A stretch of DNA of 64,000 nucleotides from Nocardia asteroides (GTDB lineage Bacteria; Actinomycetota; Actinomycetes; Mycobacteriales; Mycobacteriaceae). Under the pieces are notes generated by a model, which had not been told where the DNA came from, did no database searches, and worked only from the letters and a program-made list of their open reading frames with translations. How positions within the stretch are numbered: the stretch's first letter is position 1; each line of letters opens with the position of its first letter. A program made the position numbers and the translations under genes. Positions 41,499-50,666 of the stretch are shown piece after piece. The stretch lies in NCBI RefSeq assembly GCF_021183625.1, contig NZ_CP089214.1, positions 2,728,001 through 2,792,000 of the forward strand. The letters are read 5' to 3'.

Positions 41499-42713
41499 GT
41501 GAGGAGCCAGCCGCACGTACTCGGGATCGTGCTCGCCGGTGGCGAGGGCAAGCGACTATTTCCCCTCACCGCGGATCGTGCCAAACCGGCCGTTCCGTTC
41601 GGAGGGGCCTATCGACTCATCGACTTCGTGCTGAGCAACCTGGTCAACGCCGGGTTCCTCCGGCTCTGTGTGCTGACGCAGTACAAGTCGCACTCGCTGG
41701 ACCGGCACATTTCGCAGACGTGGCGGCTCTCCGGCTTCGCCGGCGAGTACATCACCCCGGTGCCCGCTCAGCAGCGGCTCGGGCCGCGCTGGTACACCGG
41801 CAGCGCGGACGCGATCATGCAGTCGCTGAATCTCATCTACGACGAGGACCCGGAGTACATCGTGGTCTTCGGCGCCGACCACGTGTACCGGATGGACCCG
41901 GAGCAGATGGTGCGGCACCACATCGACTCCGGCGCGGGCGTCACCGTCGCCGGGATCCGGGTGCCGCGCAGCGAGGCCAGCGCCTTCGGCTGCATCGATT
42001 CGGACGAGACCGGCCGGATCACCCAGTTCCTGGAGAAGCCTGCGCACCCGCCGGGCACCCCGGACGACCCCAACGTGACCTTCGCCTCGATGGGCAACTA
42101 CGTCTTCACCACCAAGGTGCTGGTCGACACGATCAAGGCGGACGCGGAGAACTCCGACTCCGACCACGACATGGGCGGCGACATCATCCCCACCCTGGTC
42201 GCCGCGGGCGAGGCGAGCGTCTACGACTTCGCCGACAACGAGGTGCCCGGCGCCACCGCCCGCGACCACGGCTACTGGCGCGACGTCGGCACCATCGACG
42301 CCTTCTACGACGCGCACATGGACCTGGTCTCGGTGCACCCGGTCTTCAACCTCTACAACCGGCACTGGCCGATCCGCGGCGCGGCGGAGAACCTGCCGCC
42401 CGCCAAGTTCGCGCAGGGCGGGCTGGCGCAGGAGTCGATCGTCGGCGCGGGCAGCATTCTCTCCGCGGCCACCGTGCGCACCTCGGTGCTCAGCTCCAAC
42501 GTCATGATCGACGACGGCGCGACGGTGGAGGGCAGCGTGCTCATGCCCGGCGTGCGGATCGGCCGGGGCGCGGTGGTGCGCCGGGCCATCCTGGACAAGA
42601 ACGTCGTCGTCGGCGAGGGCGAGATCATCGGCGTCGACCTGGAGCGCGACCGCGAGCGCTTCGCGGTGAGCAACGGCGGCGTCGTCACCGTCGGCAAGGG
42701 CGTCTGGGTCTAG
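41499..42713 (+). CDS. glgC: Glucose-1-phosphate adenylyltransferase
   Basis: 404 aa. The nucleotidyltransferase part starts with [26 protein letters not shown], and the active-site segment [10 protein letters not shown] and [10 protein letters not shown] (metal-binding D) follow; a left-handed beta helix of hexapeptides ([19 protein letters not shown]) ends the protein. It makes ADP-glucose from glucose-1-phosphate and ATP and is allosterically controlled. Its stop shares CTAG with the small convergent gene at 42710. Confidence 0.95.
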   Translation: MRSQPHVLGIVLAGGEGKRLFPLTADRAKPAVPFGGAYRLIDFVLSNLVNAGFLRLCVLTQYKSHSLDRHISQTWRLSGFAGEYITPVPAQQRLGPRWYTGSADAIMQSLNLIYDEDPEYIVVFGADHVYRMDPEQMVRHHIDSGAGVTVAGIRVPRSEASAFGCIDSDETGRITQFLEKPAHPPGTPDDPNVTFASMGNYVFTTKVLVDTIKADAENSDSDHDMGGDIIPTLVAAGEASVYDFADNEVPGATARDHGYWRDVGTIDAFYDAHMDLVSVHPVFNLYNRHWPIRGAAENLPPAKFAQGGLAQESIVGAGSILSAATVRTSVLSSNVMIDDGATVEGSVLMPGVRIGRGAVVRRAILDKNVVVGEGEIIGVDLERDRERFAVSNGGVVTVGKGVWV

Positions 42714-42955
42714 CGGCAGGCGAACGGGTAGCAGTTGCCCGGCTGGCTCGGGATGGTCGTGTTGGTGTGCGGCCGGTCGCTGGAGTTGCCGCCGCCGAGC
42801 ATGATGGCGAGCACGATGGCGATCACCACCACCAGCAGCACGCCGATGAAGGCGCGGATCAGCCAGCGCTGCAGGCCGTCCCCGCCGCTGTTGGTGGCGG
42901 CCGCCTCGGTGGTCTCCACCGCGATGTACGTACTGCCGCCGCGTCCCCAGATCAT
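42710..42955 (-). CDS. Small membrane protein
   Basis: 81 aa. A cytosolic polar head of 30 residues, one strong transmembrane helix (32-52, [18 protein letters not shown]) and a polar outer tail with two cysteines ([12 protein letters not shown]). GAGGTGCGG lies upstream of the ATG. The conserved-looking tail suggests an extracytoplasmic disulfide. Function unknown. Its stop overlaps that of glgC. Confidence 0.65.
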   Translation of the reverse strand: MIWGRGGSTYIAVETTEAAATNSGGDGLQRWLIRAFIGVLLVVVIAIVLAIMLGGGNSSDRPHTNTTIPSQPGNCYPFACR

Positions 42956-43039
42956 GCCGCACCTCGATCTCGTTGCCGGGCCGTCCCTTTGAACAGCTTA
43001 CGGCCCGAATACCCCCGTGCGGGACCGGAAATCGCCGGT

Positions 43040-43678
43040 TCAGCCCCGGCTGGCGCAGAGCAGGCCGTCACCGACCGGGATGAGCACGCTGGTCAGCCGC
43101 GGATCCTCGGCGACCGCGCGCAGCGCGGCGCGCACCGCGTGCGTGGTGGCATCGCGCTGCGCCGGGTCCGGCACCCGGCCGCCGAGCAGCGCGTTGTGCA
43201 GCAGGATGGCGCCGCCGTCGCGGAGCAGCCGCACGCCCTCCGCCACGTATTGCGGGTGCTCGATCGGCGCGGCGTCGACGAAGACCAGGTCGTAGGCGCC
43301 GTCGGCGAGCCGGGGCAGCACGTCGAGCGCGCGGCCGTTGATCAGCCTGGTGCGCGCGGTGGGGATCTCCGCGGCGCGGAACGCCTCCTTGGCGGCGCGC
43401 TGGTACTCGTACTCCGGGTCGATGGTGGTCAGCGTGCCGTCCTCGCGCATGCCGTCCAGCAACCACAACCCGCTGATGCCTGCCCCGGTGCCGACCTCGA
43501 CCACCGCGCGGGCGGCGAGCAGCTGGGCGTACATGCTCAGCAGCGCGCCCACCGACGGCGGCACCGGTGCCACGCCGAGCTCGAGTGCCCGTTCGCGGGC
43601 GCCGACGAGGATCTCGTCCTCCACGACCGAGTCCTCGACGTAGGCGAGGGTGCGCTCCAGGTTCGATGCCACGACCAT
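43040..43678 (-). CDS. SAM-dependent O-methyltransferase (Rv1220c-like)
   Basis: 212 aa. Class I fold of the catechol-O-methyltransferase type: [11 protein letters not shown] before motif [16 protein letters not shown] (about 60-74), an acidic [10 protein letters not shown] after strand 2, LVFVDAA (metal-binding aspartate) and NALLGGRV. It would methylate a hydroxyl using Mg2+. As in M. tuberculosis, it lies divergent from sigE. Confidence 0.88.
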   Translation of the reverse strand: MVVASNLERTLAYVEDSVVEDEILVGARERALELGVAPVPPSVGALLSMYAQLLAARAVVEVGTGAGISGLWLLDGMREDGTLTTIDPEYEYQRAAKEAFRAAEIPTARTRLINGRALDVLPRLADGAYDLVFVDAAPIEHPQYVAEGVRLLRDGGAILLHNALLGGRVPDPAQRDATTHAVRAALRAVAEDPRLTSVLIPVGDGLLCASRG

Positions 43679-43827
43679 GAGGCTAATGCGGACCAGGCGG
43701 TACCGGGTCGCTCCACGCGCCCGCGCGATTTTCTCAGCTCACCCTCAGCCTCTATATATCCAGGGCATATGACGGCAGGAGAGAGTGTGAACCACGCGGA
43801 AACCGCTGGACGGTAAACGCGGGCGAC

Positions 43828-43855
43828 GGGAACAACGATGCACCCCCTGTCGGTT
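43828..43855 (+). promoter_or_regulatory. ECF-type promoter upstream of and inside the long sigE frame
   Basis: GGGAACA (43828-43834), 17 nt, then GGTT (43852-43855) fits the GGAAYA-N16/17-GTT pattern of SigH/SigE promoters. A transcript from here would begin near 43862, after the first possible ATG (43838) but before the ATG at 43913 with its AGGAGGT. It suggests autogenous or SigH-driven control with an alternative translation start. Confidence 0.55.
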
Positions 43856-43912
43856 GTCACCGTCGACGACCCGCGGCGTTTACGGTCCCTAGTAGGAGGT
43901 AGCCCCATCCAC

Positions 43913-44587
43913 ATGGTCGATGCGGCGAGAGAATACGCCACCCTGCCGGAACATCCCGAGCCGGGCGACTTCGATGCCACCGATGCGGTTGCCGAGGATT
44001 CGCCGGAAAACCTGACCGGAACCGCCGCCTTCGACGCGACCGGTGACCGCTCCGCCATGCCGTCCTGGGAGGAGCTCGTCCGCGAGCACGCCGACCGGGT
44101 CTACCGGCTGGCCTACCGCCTCTCCGGCGACGCCCAGGACGCCGACGACCTCACCCAGGAGACCTTCATCCGGGTGTTCCGCTCGCTGCAGAGCTACCAG
44201 CCCGGCACCTTCGAGGGCTGGCTGCACCGCATCACCACCAACCTCTTCCTCGACATGGTCCGCAGGCGCAACCGCATCCGGATGGAGGCGCTGCCGGAGG
44301 ACTACGACCGGGTGCCCGCCAACGGCCCGACCCCGGAGGACGTCTACCACGACGCCAGGCTCGACCCGGATCTGCAGTCCGCGCTGGACTCGCTGGCCCC
44401 CGAGTTCCGGGCCGCGGTCGTGCTGTGTGACATCGAGGGGCTCTCCTACGAGGAGATCGGCGCCACGCTCGGTGTCAAGCTGGGTACCGTGCGCAGCCGG
44501 ATCCACCGCGGCCGTCAGGCCATCCGGGATCACCTTGCGCATAATGGAGCACAGCAGCGGTCCAACGCTGACTCGACGATCGGGTGA
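43913..44587 (+). CDS. sigE: ECF RNA polymerase sigma factor SigE
   Basis: 224 aa from ATG 43913, preceded by the perfect Shine-Dalgarno AGGAGGT (43894-43900); an in-frame ATG at 43838 would give 249 aa. The core is nearly identical in pattern to mycobacterial SigE: FDATGD and [22 protein letters not shown], region 2 with [16 protein letters not shown] and [20 protein letters not shown], and region 4 with [20 protein letters not shown]. It directs the response to envelope and surface stress. rseA, htrA and tatB follow. Confidence 0.93.
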   Translation: MVDAAREYATLPEHPEPGDFDATDAVAEDSPENLTGTAAFDATGDRSAMPSWEELVREHADRVYRLAYRLSGDAQDADDLTQETFIRVFRSLQSYQPGTFEGWLHRITTNLFLDMVRRRNRIRMEALPEDYDRVPANGPTPEDVYHDARLDPDLQSALDSLAPEFRAAVVLCDIEGLSYEEIGATLGVKLGTVRSRIHRGRQAIRDHLAHNGAQQRSNADSTIG

Positions 44588-44652
44588 CCCGGCAGGGTCG
44601 GCGTCACCCACCTGCTGTGGTCGATGTCGATAGTCGGAAGGGTGAGCACCGA

Positions 44653-45024
44653 ATGAGTGGCGACTCCAGCGCGTCGGGCCGGCCGCCCCGGTTCCACGCC
44701 ACCGAGCACCTGGCCAGCGAAGCCGTCGCGGCCTATGTCGACGGCGAGCTGCGGATGAACGCCTACCTGCGCGCGGCCCAGCACCTCGCGGCCTGCCCGG
44801 AGTGCGCCGCCGAGGTGGACGCCCAGCAGCAGGCGCGGATCGTGCTGCGCCGCTCCGGCGCGGTGTCGGCCCCGCACGGGCTGCACGACAGCCTGAGCCG
44901 CATCCCGTTCGCCGAGCCGCAGCCCGGCCCCGCGCACCGGGAGAACCGCCGTGACGAGGCGGTCTTCGGCTTCCTGTCGGAATCGTTCACCGCGACCCGG
45001 TGGACAACGTGGTGGCGCAAGTAG
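44653..45024 (+). CDS. rseA: Anti-sigma-E factor RseA
   Basis: 123 aa from ATG 44653 (GTG 44584 overlapping sigE is an alternative). The region HLASEAVAAYVDGELRMNAYLRAAQHLAACPEC carries the zinc-binding anti-sigma motif H44-x3-C48-x2-C51. It should sequester SigE and release it under oxidising or surface stress. It has no transmembrane helix, as in mycobacteria. The htrA promoter hexamer overlaps its stop. Confidence 0.9.
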   Translation: MSGDSSASGRPPRFHATEHLASEAVAAYVDGELRMNAYLRAAQHLAACPECAAEVDAQQQARIVLRRSGAVSAPHGLHDSLSRIPFAEPQPGPAHRENRRDEAVFGFLSESFTATRWTTWWRK

Positions 45025-45027
45025 AGT
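45022..45027 (+). promoter_or_regulatory. -10 hexamer TAGAGT over the rseA stop codon, for htrA
   Basis: TAGAGT ends 7 nt before the htrA GTG at 45035 and uses the TAG stop codon of rseA. It would allow htrA and tatB to be transcribed without sigE and rseA. Confidence 0.45.
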
Positions 45028-45034
45028 TCACCGG

Positions 45035-46564
45035 GTGACCACCGAATCGACGAATCCCGGATCGGCCGACACCTCGGATTCGGCGCCGAACCGGGGGAAT
45101 CTGCGGCCGCCGGACGCCCCGGTGCTCGGCCCGCGCCCGGTGTACCGGCCGCACATCGATACGCACACCGCCTCCACCTTCCGCAGGCCCTCCGGGCTGA
45201 GCGGCTCGTTCGCCGCGCACGACCAGGCGCGCGCCGCCGGAAGCGGCCCGGACCCGGTCCCGCAGCGCCCGCCGGACACCGTGCTGGCCGAGGCGTTCGG
45301 CAGGCCGGAGGGCTCCGCCGAGCTGCTGCAGCGCGACCCGGACGCCACCGAGCGGGACGATCGGATCGCAGGCCCCGCCGACCCGTGGCGCGATCCCGCC
45401 GCGGGCGCCAGGCTCGGCGCCCCCGCGCTGCCCACCCCGAAGCCGGCCACGCTGCCCGCCGCCGAGCGGCTGACCGCGCGCGAGGTGCTCTTCGGGTCGC
45501 GGGTCGCGCCGCGGGCGCTGGCCGTGCTCGCCGCCGCCGCGCTGGTGATCGGGCTGCTCGGCGGGCTGGTCGGCAGGCTCACCGCGGAGACGGCCTCCAC
45601 CCTGACCTCACGCAAGGTCACCCTGGAGCAGGTCGAGGGCGGCGAGGAGCCGCACGGCCAGATCGCCGCGGTGGCCGACGCGGTGCTGCCCGCGGTGGTC
45701 TCCATCCGGGTCACCGTCGGCGACAACGGCGCCACCGGCTCCGGCGTGGTGATCGACGGCGCCGGGTACGTGGTCACCAACAACCACGTGATCTCGATGG
45801 CCGCACAGGACACCAGCGGCCGCGCCGCCATCCAGGTCACCTTCAACGACGGCACCCGGGTGCCTGCCAGGATCGTCGGCCGCGACCCGAAGACCGACCT
45901 CGCCGTGATCAAGGTGGAGGCGAACAACCTGACCGTCGCCCAGCTCGGCAAGTCCGAGGAGGTGCAGGTCGGCGACGACGTGCTCGCCGTCGGCTCGCCG
46001 CTCGGGCTGAGCAAGACCGTCACCTCCGGCATCGTCAGCGCGCTGCACCGGCCGGTGAAGCTCTCCGGCGAGGGCAGCGACACCAACGCCGTGATCGACG
46101 CGGTGCAGACCGACGCCTCGATCAACCCGGGCAACTCCGGCGGCGCGCTGGTGGACATGCAGGGCCGGGTGGTCGGCATCAACTCCGCGATCCGCTCGGA
46201 GACCGGCGGCTCGGTCGGGCTCGGCTTCGCCATCCCGGTGGACGTGATGACCGAGGTCGCGCAGACGCTGATCCGGGACGGCGAGATGCACCACCCGATG
46301 ATCGGGGTCAGCGCCAACACCAGGCAGGTCGCGAACGAGGTGATGAGCGGCGCCGCGGTGGCCGACGTGCAGCCGGACGGCCCGGCCGCCAAGGCCGGGA
46401 TCGTCGAGGGCGACGTGATCGTGAAGGTCGGCGACCGCGAGGTCACCGGGCCGGACGAGCTGGTGGTCGCGGTGCAGACGCGCAAGATCGGGGAGACGGT
46501 GAACGTCACGCTGATCCGGGACGGCAGGCAGGTGGACGTTCCGGTCACGCTGCAATCCGACTGA
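45035..46564 (+). CDS. htrA: HtrA-like membrane-anchored serine protease with PDZ domain
   Basis: 509 aa from GTG 45035. The first 150 residues are cytosolic, Pro/Ala-rich and disordered; one transmembrane helix lies at about 165-190. The trypsin-like domain carries the triad H251 (TNNHV), D288 (KTDLAVIKV) and S368 (NPGNSGGAL), and a PDZ domain fills about 415-505. It degrades or chaperones misfolded proteins outside the membrane as part of the SigE response. Homologue of Rv1223. Confidence 0.93.
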   Translation: MTTESTNPGSADTSDSAPNRGNLRPPDAPVLGPRPVYRPHIDTHTASTFRRPSGLSGSFAAHDQARAAGSGPDPVPQRPPDTVLAEAFGRPEGSAELLQRDPDATERDDRIAGPADPWRDPAAGARLGAPALPTPKPATLPAAERLTAREVLFGSRVAPRALAVLAAAALVIGLLGGLVGRLTAETASTLTSRKVTLEQVEGGEEPHGQIAAVADAVLPAVVSIRVTVGDNGATGSGVVIDGAGYVVTNNHVISMAAQDTSGRAAIQVTFNDGTRVPARIVGRDPKTDLAVIKVEANNLTVAQLGKSEEVQVGDDVLAVGSPLGLSKTVTSGIVSALHRPVKLSGEGSDTNAVIDAVQTDASINPGNSGGALVDMQGRVVGINSAIRSETGGSVGLGFAIPVDVMTEVAQTLIRDGEMHHPMIGVSANTRQVANEVMSGAAVADVQPDGPAAKAGIVEGDVIVKVGDREVTGPDELVVAVQTRKIGETVNVTLIRDGRQVDVPVTLQSD

Positions 46565-46586
46565 CCGGTCGGCCGCGGTCGGAGGG

Positions 46587-46592
46587 TAGCCT
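46587..46592 (+). promoter_or_regulatory. -10 hexamer TAGCCT, leaderless promoter of tatB
   Basis: TAGCCT, 6 nt (GGAGCG), then GTG 46599. Confidence 0.55.
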
Positions 46593-46598
46593 GGAGCG

Positions 46599-47033
46599 GT
46601 GTTCAGCAATATCGGCTGGGGCGAGTTCGTCATCCTCATCGTCGCCGCCCTCGTAATCCTCGGTCCGGAGCGGTTGCCCGGCGCCGTGCGCTGGACCACG
46701 CGCAGCCTCAGGCAGGTACGTGACTACGCCAGCGGCGCCACCTCCCAGCTCCGGGAAGAACTCGGGCCGGAATTCGACGATCTGCGCAAGCCGCTCGCCG
46801 ACCTGAACGAGCTGCGCGGAATGTCGCCGCGGGCGATGGTCACCAAGCATCTGCTGAACGGCGACGAGTCGATCTTCCGCGATCTGGAGCGGGCCGTGCC
46901 GGACACGAACGACCTGTTCGGTACGGGTGGCGCCATGCCGGACTACCCGAAACCGACCGGTCCGAGCCTGACGAAGGACGTCAAACCGTTGGGGCACAAC
47001 GAGCGTCCGCCGATCGACACCGACGCCACCTGA
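46599..47033 (+). CDS. tatB: Sec-independent protein translocase subunit TatB
   Basis: 144 aa. The short N-terminal helix [20 protein letters not shown], the [11 protein letters not shown] hinge and the amphipathic helix (about 28-60) are typical for TatB, followed by a disordered tail. It binds twin-arginine substrates with TatC. It lies behind htrA as in mycobacteria (Rv1224) but has its own promoter. Confidence 0.92.
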   Translation: MFSNIGWGEFVILIVAALVILGPERLPGAVRWTTRSLRQVRDYASGATSQLREELGPEFDDLRKPLADLNELRGMSPRAMVTKHLLNGDESIFRDLERAVPDTNDLFGTGGAMPDYPKPTGPSLTKDVKPLGHNERPPIDTDAT

Positions 47034-47095
47034 TCATGCCGCTGACCGGCCGGGAAGCGTCAAGCAGGCTAGACGCAGGATGCTGGTCGTCTGTC

Positions 47096-47101
47096 TAGAC
47101 T
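47096..47101 (+). promoter_or_regulatory. -10 hexamer TAGACT, leaderless promoter
   Basis: TAGACT, 6 nt (TCGCAC), then ATG 47108. Confidence 0.5.
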
Positions 47102-47107
47102 TCGCAC

Positions 47108-47959
47108 ATGTCGGCCGATGACGTGGCACGGGTCTTTGCGATCGAGGACAAGGTCGATCGACTCAAGGCGGCAACCGAGGGAGTCGCGGCGGCCCAGCAG
47201 ACCATCAACGAGCTCACCCGGATCCGCCGCGCGGTCATCCGCGAGTTGCACGACGAGGGCTGGACGTTCGCGAGAATCGGTGCCGCCGCGGGTCTTTCCC
47301 GGGCCAGAATCCACCAGGTGAGTACCCAGGGCCCGGCGCCCGAGGGGTTGTTCTTCGGGCACGGGGCATTGCGCGTGCTCGTCCCCGAGGTCAGGGCGGG
47401 GCGCGTGCTCGGCGCGCCGGACCCGGCGGCCGCGCAGCGGCTCGCGGAGCTCCTGCGCCAGCTGGGCTTCGCCGTGGTGGTGGAGAACTTCCTGCCCGGG
47501 CGCCCGCTGGACCTCAACCGGGACGGGCTGATCGTGCTCGGCGGCCCCGAGCTCTCCCCCAGCCTGCGCCAGCTGGTGACCGCCGATCCGCGGTTGCGCC
47601 GCACCATCACCCGGGCGGGCGATGCCAGGCGCGGGATCGAGGATCGCGCGGCGCGGCGGGTCTACCGGCCGGGCGGCCCCGAGCCGCACGACATCGCCTA
47701 CCTGGCCCGGCTACCCCGGCCCGACGGGCGCGGCACGATCCTGGTGATCGACGGGCTGCATCCGCCCGGCTCGCTCGGCGCGGTGCGGCTGCTCGCCACC
47801 CGGCTGGCGACGCTGCACGAGCGGGCCGACAGCCACCTGTTCTCCGTGCTCATCGCGGTGAAATACGAACGGGCGACCGGGGAGCCGGTCGATGCCGACC
47901 TGCTCACCCCGGTCTACCGGCACGATGCCGACCCGCGCCCGGCCCGGCTGCGGCGCTGA
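47108..47959 (+). CDS. Hypothetical protein with a helix-turn-helix near the N-terminus
   Basis: 283 aa. Residues 1-45 are a long helix, then GWTFARIGAAAGLSRARIHQ (about 50-70) is a sigma-region-4-like helix-turn-helix. The remaining 210 residues form an alpha/beta domain with LIVLGGPELSPSLRQLV and ILVIDGLHPPGSLGAVRLLA, which looks like a nucleotide or ligand-sensing Rossmann-type fold. No family name can be given with confidence. It is a single gene between tatB and a small operon. Confidence 0.65.
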   Translation: MSADDVARVFAIEDKVDRLKAATEGVAAAQQTINELTRIRRAVIRELHDEGWTFARIGAAAGLSRARIHQVSTQGPAPEGLFFGHGALRVLVPEVRAGRVLGAPDPAAAQRLAELLRQLGFAVVVENFLPGRPLDLNRDGLIVLGGPELSPSLRQLVTADPRLRRTITRAGDARRGIEDRAARRVYRPGGPEPHDIAYLARLPRPDGRGTILVIDGLHPPGSLGAVRLLATRLATLHERADSHLFSVLIAVKYERATGEPVDADLLTPVYRHDADPRPARLRR

Positions 47960-48056
47960 ACCGGCCATACCCCGCCGCACTCGATTGTGTTGGAGTTCAC
48001 CGCCGCTTCCGGCCCACCTTTCCTACGTTCGTGTTTGAATTGCTGCGCGATAACTG

Positions 48057-48599
48057 ATGGGCAGTAAGGTGAACTCCGTGGTGGCGACCTCCGATGACGG
48101 CGGGTTCCGCGTCCCGGCCGTGGCGAGCGATACCGGCGCGCTGGTGACCCATCGGATGACCTACAGCGACCGGCTCCGCGTCTTCATCGGCCCCGACGAG
48201 GCGGTGGCGCGGTACCTGCGCCCGCTGCGCGGGCTCGACGGCAGGCGGCGCTACGCGCTGAACCTCGCCCGGCTGCCGATCCCGCTGCCCGCCACCGGGA
48301 TCACGCTCGCCGACAGCACCGCCTTCGGCGGCAACTTCGTGCAGTGCCTCGGCGCGGCCGACGCGCTCACCATCGAGCTGTGCCGCACCGGTGGCGGCGG
48401 GCCGCCGCGGCACTACGTGCTCGGGTTGCCCGGCGCCAGGACCGGGGCGCCCGGCGTGCCCATCCCGTGCGGCAGCGCCGACCGGTACGTGCACGCGGAC
48501 GAGATGTTCACCGCCGCGCACGCCGCCCAGGTCTTCACCGAGTACTTCCACAGCGGCGACGTGCCCGCCGGATTCCAGCTGCGCGGGAACGGGCCGTGA
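48057..48599 (+). CDS. Hypothetical protein
   Basis: 180 aa from ATG 48057 (GTG 48078 also possible). Soluble, beta-rich in the middle; the end YVHADEMFTAAHAAQVFTEY and the following GDVPAGFQLR resembles a short actinobacterial family of unknown role with a conserved closing GxxPxGxxLR. Its stop overlaps the next GTG. Confidence 0.55.
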   Translation: MGSKVNSVVATSDDGGFRVPAVASDTGALVTHRMTYSDRLRVFIGPDEAVARYLRPLRGLDGRRRYALNLARLPIPLPATGITLADSTAFGGNFVQCLGAADALTIELCRTGGGGPPRHYVLGLPGARTGAPGVPIPCGSADRYVHADEMFTAAHAAQVFTEYFHSGDVPAGFQLRGNGP

Positions 48600-48778
48600 G
48601 CGAGCCGGCCTTCGTCCTGCTCGCCCTGGCGATCTCGGCGCTGGCGCTCGGCACCGCGCTGATCCTGCGCCTGCGCCGCCCGCGCGAGAACGAACAGGTC
48701 TCCGTGGACGAACTGCGCGCCCGCCTCGCCGCCGAATCGGAGCCGCCGGGGGCGACGACCGATTCGGCGGACGGGTAA
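48596..48778 (+). CDS. Small single-pass membrane protein
   Basis: 60 aa from GTG 48596 overlapping the previous stop (GTGA). One transmembrane helix (5-25, VLLALAISALALGTALIL), then RLRRPR as positive-inside stop and an acidic helix (VDELRARLAAE). Translationally coupled to the preceding gene. It ends 6 nt before the convergent gpgS stop. Confidence 0.6.
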   Translation: MSEPAFVLLALAISALALGTALILRLRRPRENEQVSVDELRARLAAESEPPGATTDSADG

Positions 48779-48784
48779 GCGAAT

Positions 48785-49723
48785 TCAGGCTGCGACCTCG
48801 GCGGGGCGCAGCGTGTTCATCGGGGGGCGGTCGGCGAGCGAGACGTGCGTGCTGTGCGCGGTGAACTCGTCCCCGATCAGCGGGAACTGGGTGAGCGCCG
48901 CCCCGGAGTCGGGGATTCCGCAGCGCCCGAGCACCGTCCCGAGGATCTGCCGCGACATCACCCCGAGGTCGGAGAGCGGCCGGTTGCGGTGGGTCCGCAC
49001 CCCGAGGTTCACCTGCCCGATGGCGTGCAGCCCGAGCCGGTCGTAGGTGTCGAGCAGCAGCCCGATCTCGACGCCGTAGCCGGGCGCGAACGGCACCGAG
49101 GTGAGCAGCTCCCTCGTCCCCGCGTACTCCCCGCCGAGCGGCTGCAGCACGGGGGTGAGCCCCGGCCGCAGCGCGGCGAGCAGCGGCCGCGCCACCAGCT
49201 CGGTGACCCGCCCGCCCCCGGTGGCGTCCACCGCGGCGCCCTGCCGCAGCGGCCGCCGGTAGTACGCCTTCACCAGGTGCAGATCCGGCACCGTGAGCAG
49301 CGGCCCGAGCAGCCGCGGCACGAAGGACGGGTCCGGGTCGATGAGATCGGAGTCCACGAAGGCGACCAGATCGCCACCGGTGGCGGCGAGCGAGCGCCAG
49401 AGCACCTCGCCCTTGCCGGTCACCGGCTCCAGCTCCGGCACCGCCTGCTCCCGGCTCACCACCCTGGCCCCGGCGGCGCGGGCGCGCGCGGCGGTGGCGT
49501 CGGTGGAGCCGGAGTCGAGCACGACCAGCTCGTCCACCAGGGTGCCGAGCAGCGGCCGGATGCTGGCCACCACGTCGGCGACGGTTTCCTCCTCGTTCAG
49601 GGCGGGCAGCACCACGGAGACCGTGCGCCCGTCCTTGGCGTCGACCAGTTCGTCGACGGTCCAGTCGGGGGCGTCCCAGGTGTGGGTGTTCGCCCAGCCG
49701 TGCTCGCGATAGCGGTTCGTCAT
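48785..49723 (-). CDS. gpgS: Glucosyl-3-phosphoglycerate synthase
   Basis: 312 aa from ATG 49723, overlapping the folP2 stop (ATGA). GT-A fold of family 81: VVLPALNEEETV (UDP-sugar contact), DSGSTDAT, FVDSD as the metal-binding DxD, and a GGEYAGTRELL acceptor loop with a late H in GVRTHRNRPL. It transfers glucose from a nucleotide sugar to 3-phosphoglycerate, the first step of methylglucose lipopolysaccharide synthesis. The neighbour order matches Rv1207-Rv1208. Confidence 0.93.
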   Translation of the reverse strand: MTNRYREHGWANTHTWDAPDWTVDELVDAKDGRTVSVVLPALNEEETVADVVASIRPLLGTLVDELVVLDSGSTDATAARARAAGARVVSREQAVPELEPVTGKGEVLWRSLAATGGDLVAFVDSDLIDPDPSFVPRLLGPLLTVPDLHLVKAYYRRPLRQGAAVDATGGGRVTELVARPLLAALRPGLTPVLQPLGGEYAGTRELLTSVPFAPGYGVEIGLLLDTYDRLGLHAIGQVNLGVRTHRNRPLSDLGVMSRQILGTVLGRCGIPDSGAALTQFPLIGDEFTAHSTHVSLADRPPMNTLRPAEVAA

Positions 49724-50619
49724 ACCAGTCCTCGCAATGTTCGCGCCGGCGGCCGGATGCCCTGGATCGCCGCGGTCATGTCCACCACCCGGCGGGTGGC
49801 GGCGACCTCGTGAACCCGGAACACTCGGGCGCCCTGTGCCGCCGACAACGCCGTCGCCGCCAGGGTGCCCTCCAGCCGTTCGGATAGTCCGACACCAAGA
49901 GTCTCCCCGATGAAATCCTTGTTGCTCAGCGCCATCAAGACTGGCCATCCGGTCTTTACAAGAACGTCCACTCCGCGCAACAGAGCGAGCCCGTGGTAGG
50001 TGTTCTTGCCGAAATCGTGGGTCGGATCGATGAGGATTCCGTCCCGCCGCACCCCCGCCGCGAGCGCCGCCTCGGCCGCCGCGGTGACCACCGCGGTCAC
50101 CTCGGCCACCACGTCGGCGTAGCGCACCCGGAACGGGCGGGTGCGCGGGATCGCGCCGCCGGTGTGGCTGCAGACGATCCCCATACCGCGCTCGGCGGCG
50201 ACCAGGACCAGCTCGGGGTCGGCGCCGGCCCAGGTGTCGTTCACCAGGTCGGCGCCCTCCTTCCCGGCGGCCAGCGCGACCTCGGCGCGCCAGGTGTCGA
50301 CGCTGATCAGCAACTCGGGGTAGCGGGACCGGATGGCGGCGACGAAGGGAACCACCCGACGGCTCTCCTCGGCGGCGTCCACCTCGGCGCCCGGGCCTGC
50401 CTTGACGCCGCCGATGTCGACCAGGTCGGCGCCCTCGTCCACCGCGCGCGCGACGGCGTCCATCGCGGCGGCGTCGGTGAAGGTGGCGCCGCGGTCGTAG
50501 AAGGAGTCCGGGGTGCGGTTCACGATCGCCATGACCAGGGCCCGATCCGTCGCCACCGGCCTGCCGCAGAGGGTGGGCGGCGGGGCACTCCCCTCCGGGA
50601 GATGGCTGGCGCTGATCAT
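49720..50619 (-). CDS. folP2: Dihydropteroate synthase paralogue FolP2
   Basis: 299 aa from ATG 50619, fixed by the leaderless hexamer TACAGT 6 nt upstream. TIM-barrel motifs of DHPS are present: IVNRTPDSFYDRG, DLVDIGGVKAGPG, NDTW and LSNKDF, RVHEV. Mycobacterial FolP2 lacks normal dihydropteroate synthase activity, and its constant linkage to gpgS suggests a different role. The real FolP1 should be elsewhere in the genome. Confidence 0.9.
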   Translation of the reverse strand: MISASHLPEGSAPPPTLCGRPVATDRALVMAIVNRTPDSFYDRGATFTDAAAMDAVARAVDEGADLVDIGGVKAGPGAEVDAAEESRRVVPFVAAIRSRYPELLISVDTWRAEVALAAGKEGADLVNDTWAGADPELVLVAAERGMGIVCSHTGGAIPRTRPFRVRYADVVAEVTAVVTAAAEAALAAGVRRDGILIDPTHDFGKNTYHGLALLRGVDVLVKTGWPVLMALSNKDFIGETLGVGLSERLEGTLAATALSAAQGARVFRVHEVAATRRVVDMTAAIQGIRPPARTLRGLV

Positions 50620-50625
50620 GCTCCG

Positions 50626-50631
50626 ACTGTA
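50626..50631 (-). promoter_or_regulatory. -10 hexamer TACAGT, leaderless promoter of folP2-gpgS
   Basis: On the minus strand TACAGT, then 6 nt (CGGAGC), then ATG 50619. Confidence 0.55.
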
Positions 50632-50666
50632 CCGAGGGGGATGACGACCGGTCGGTGGTGTCCGGA

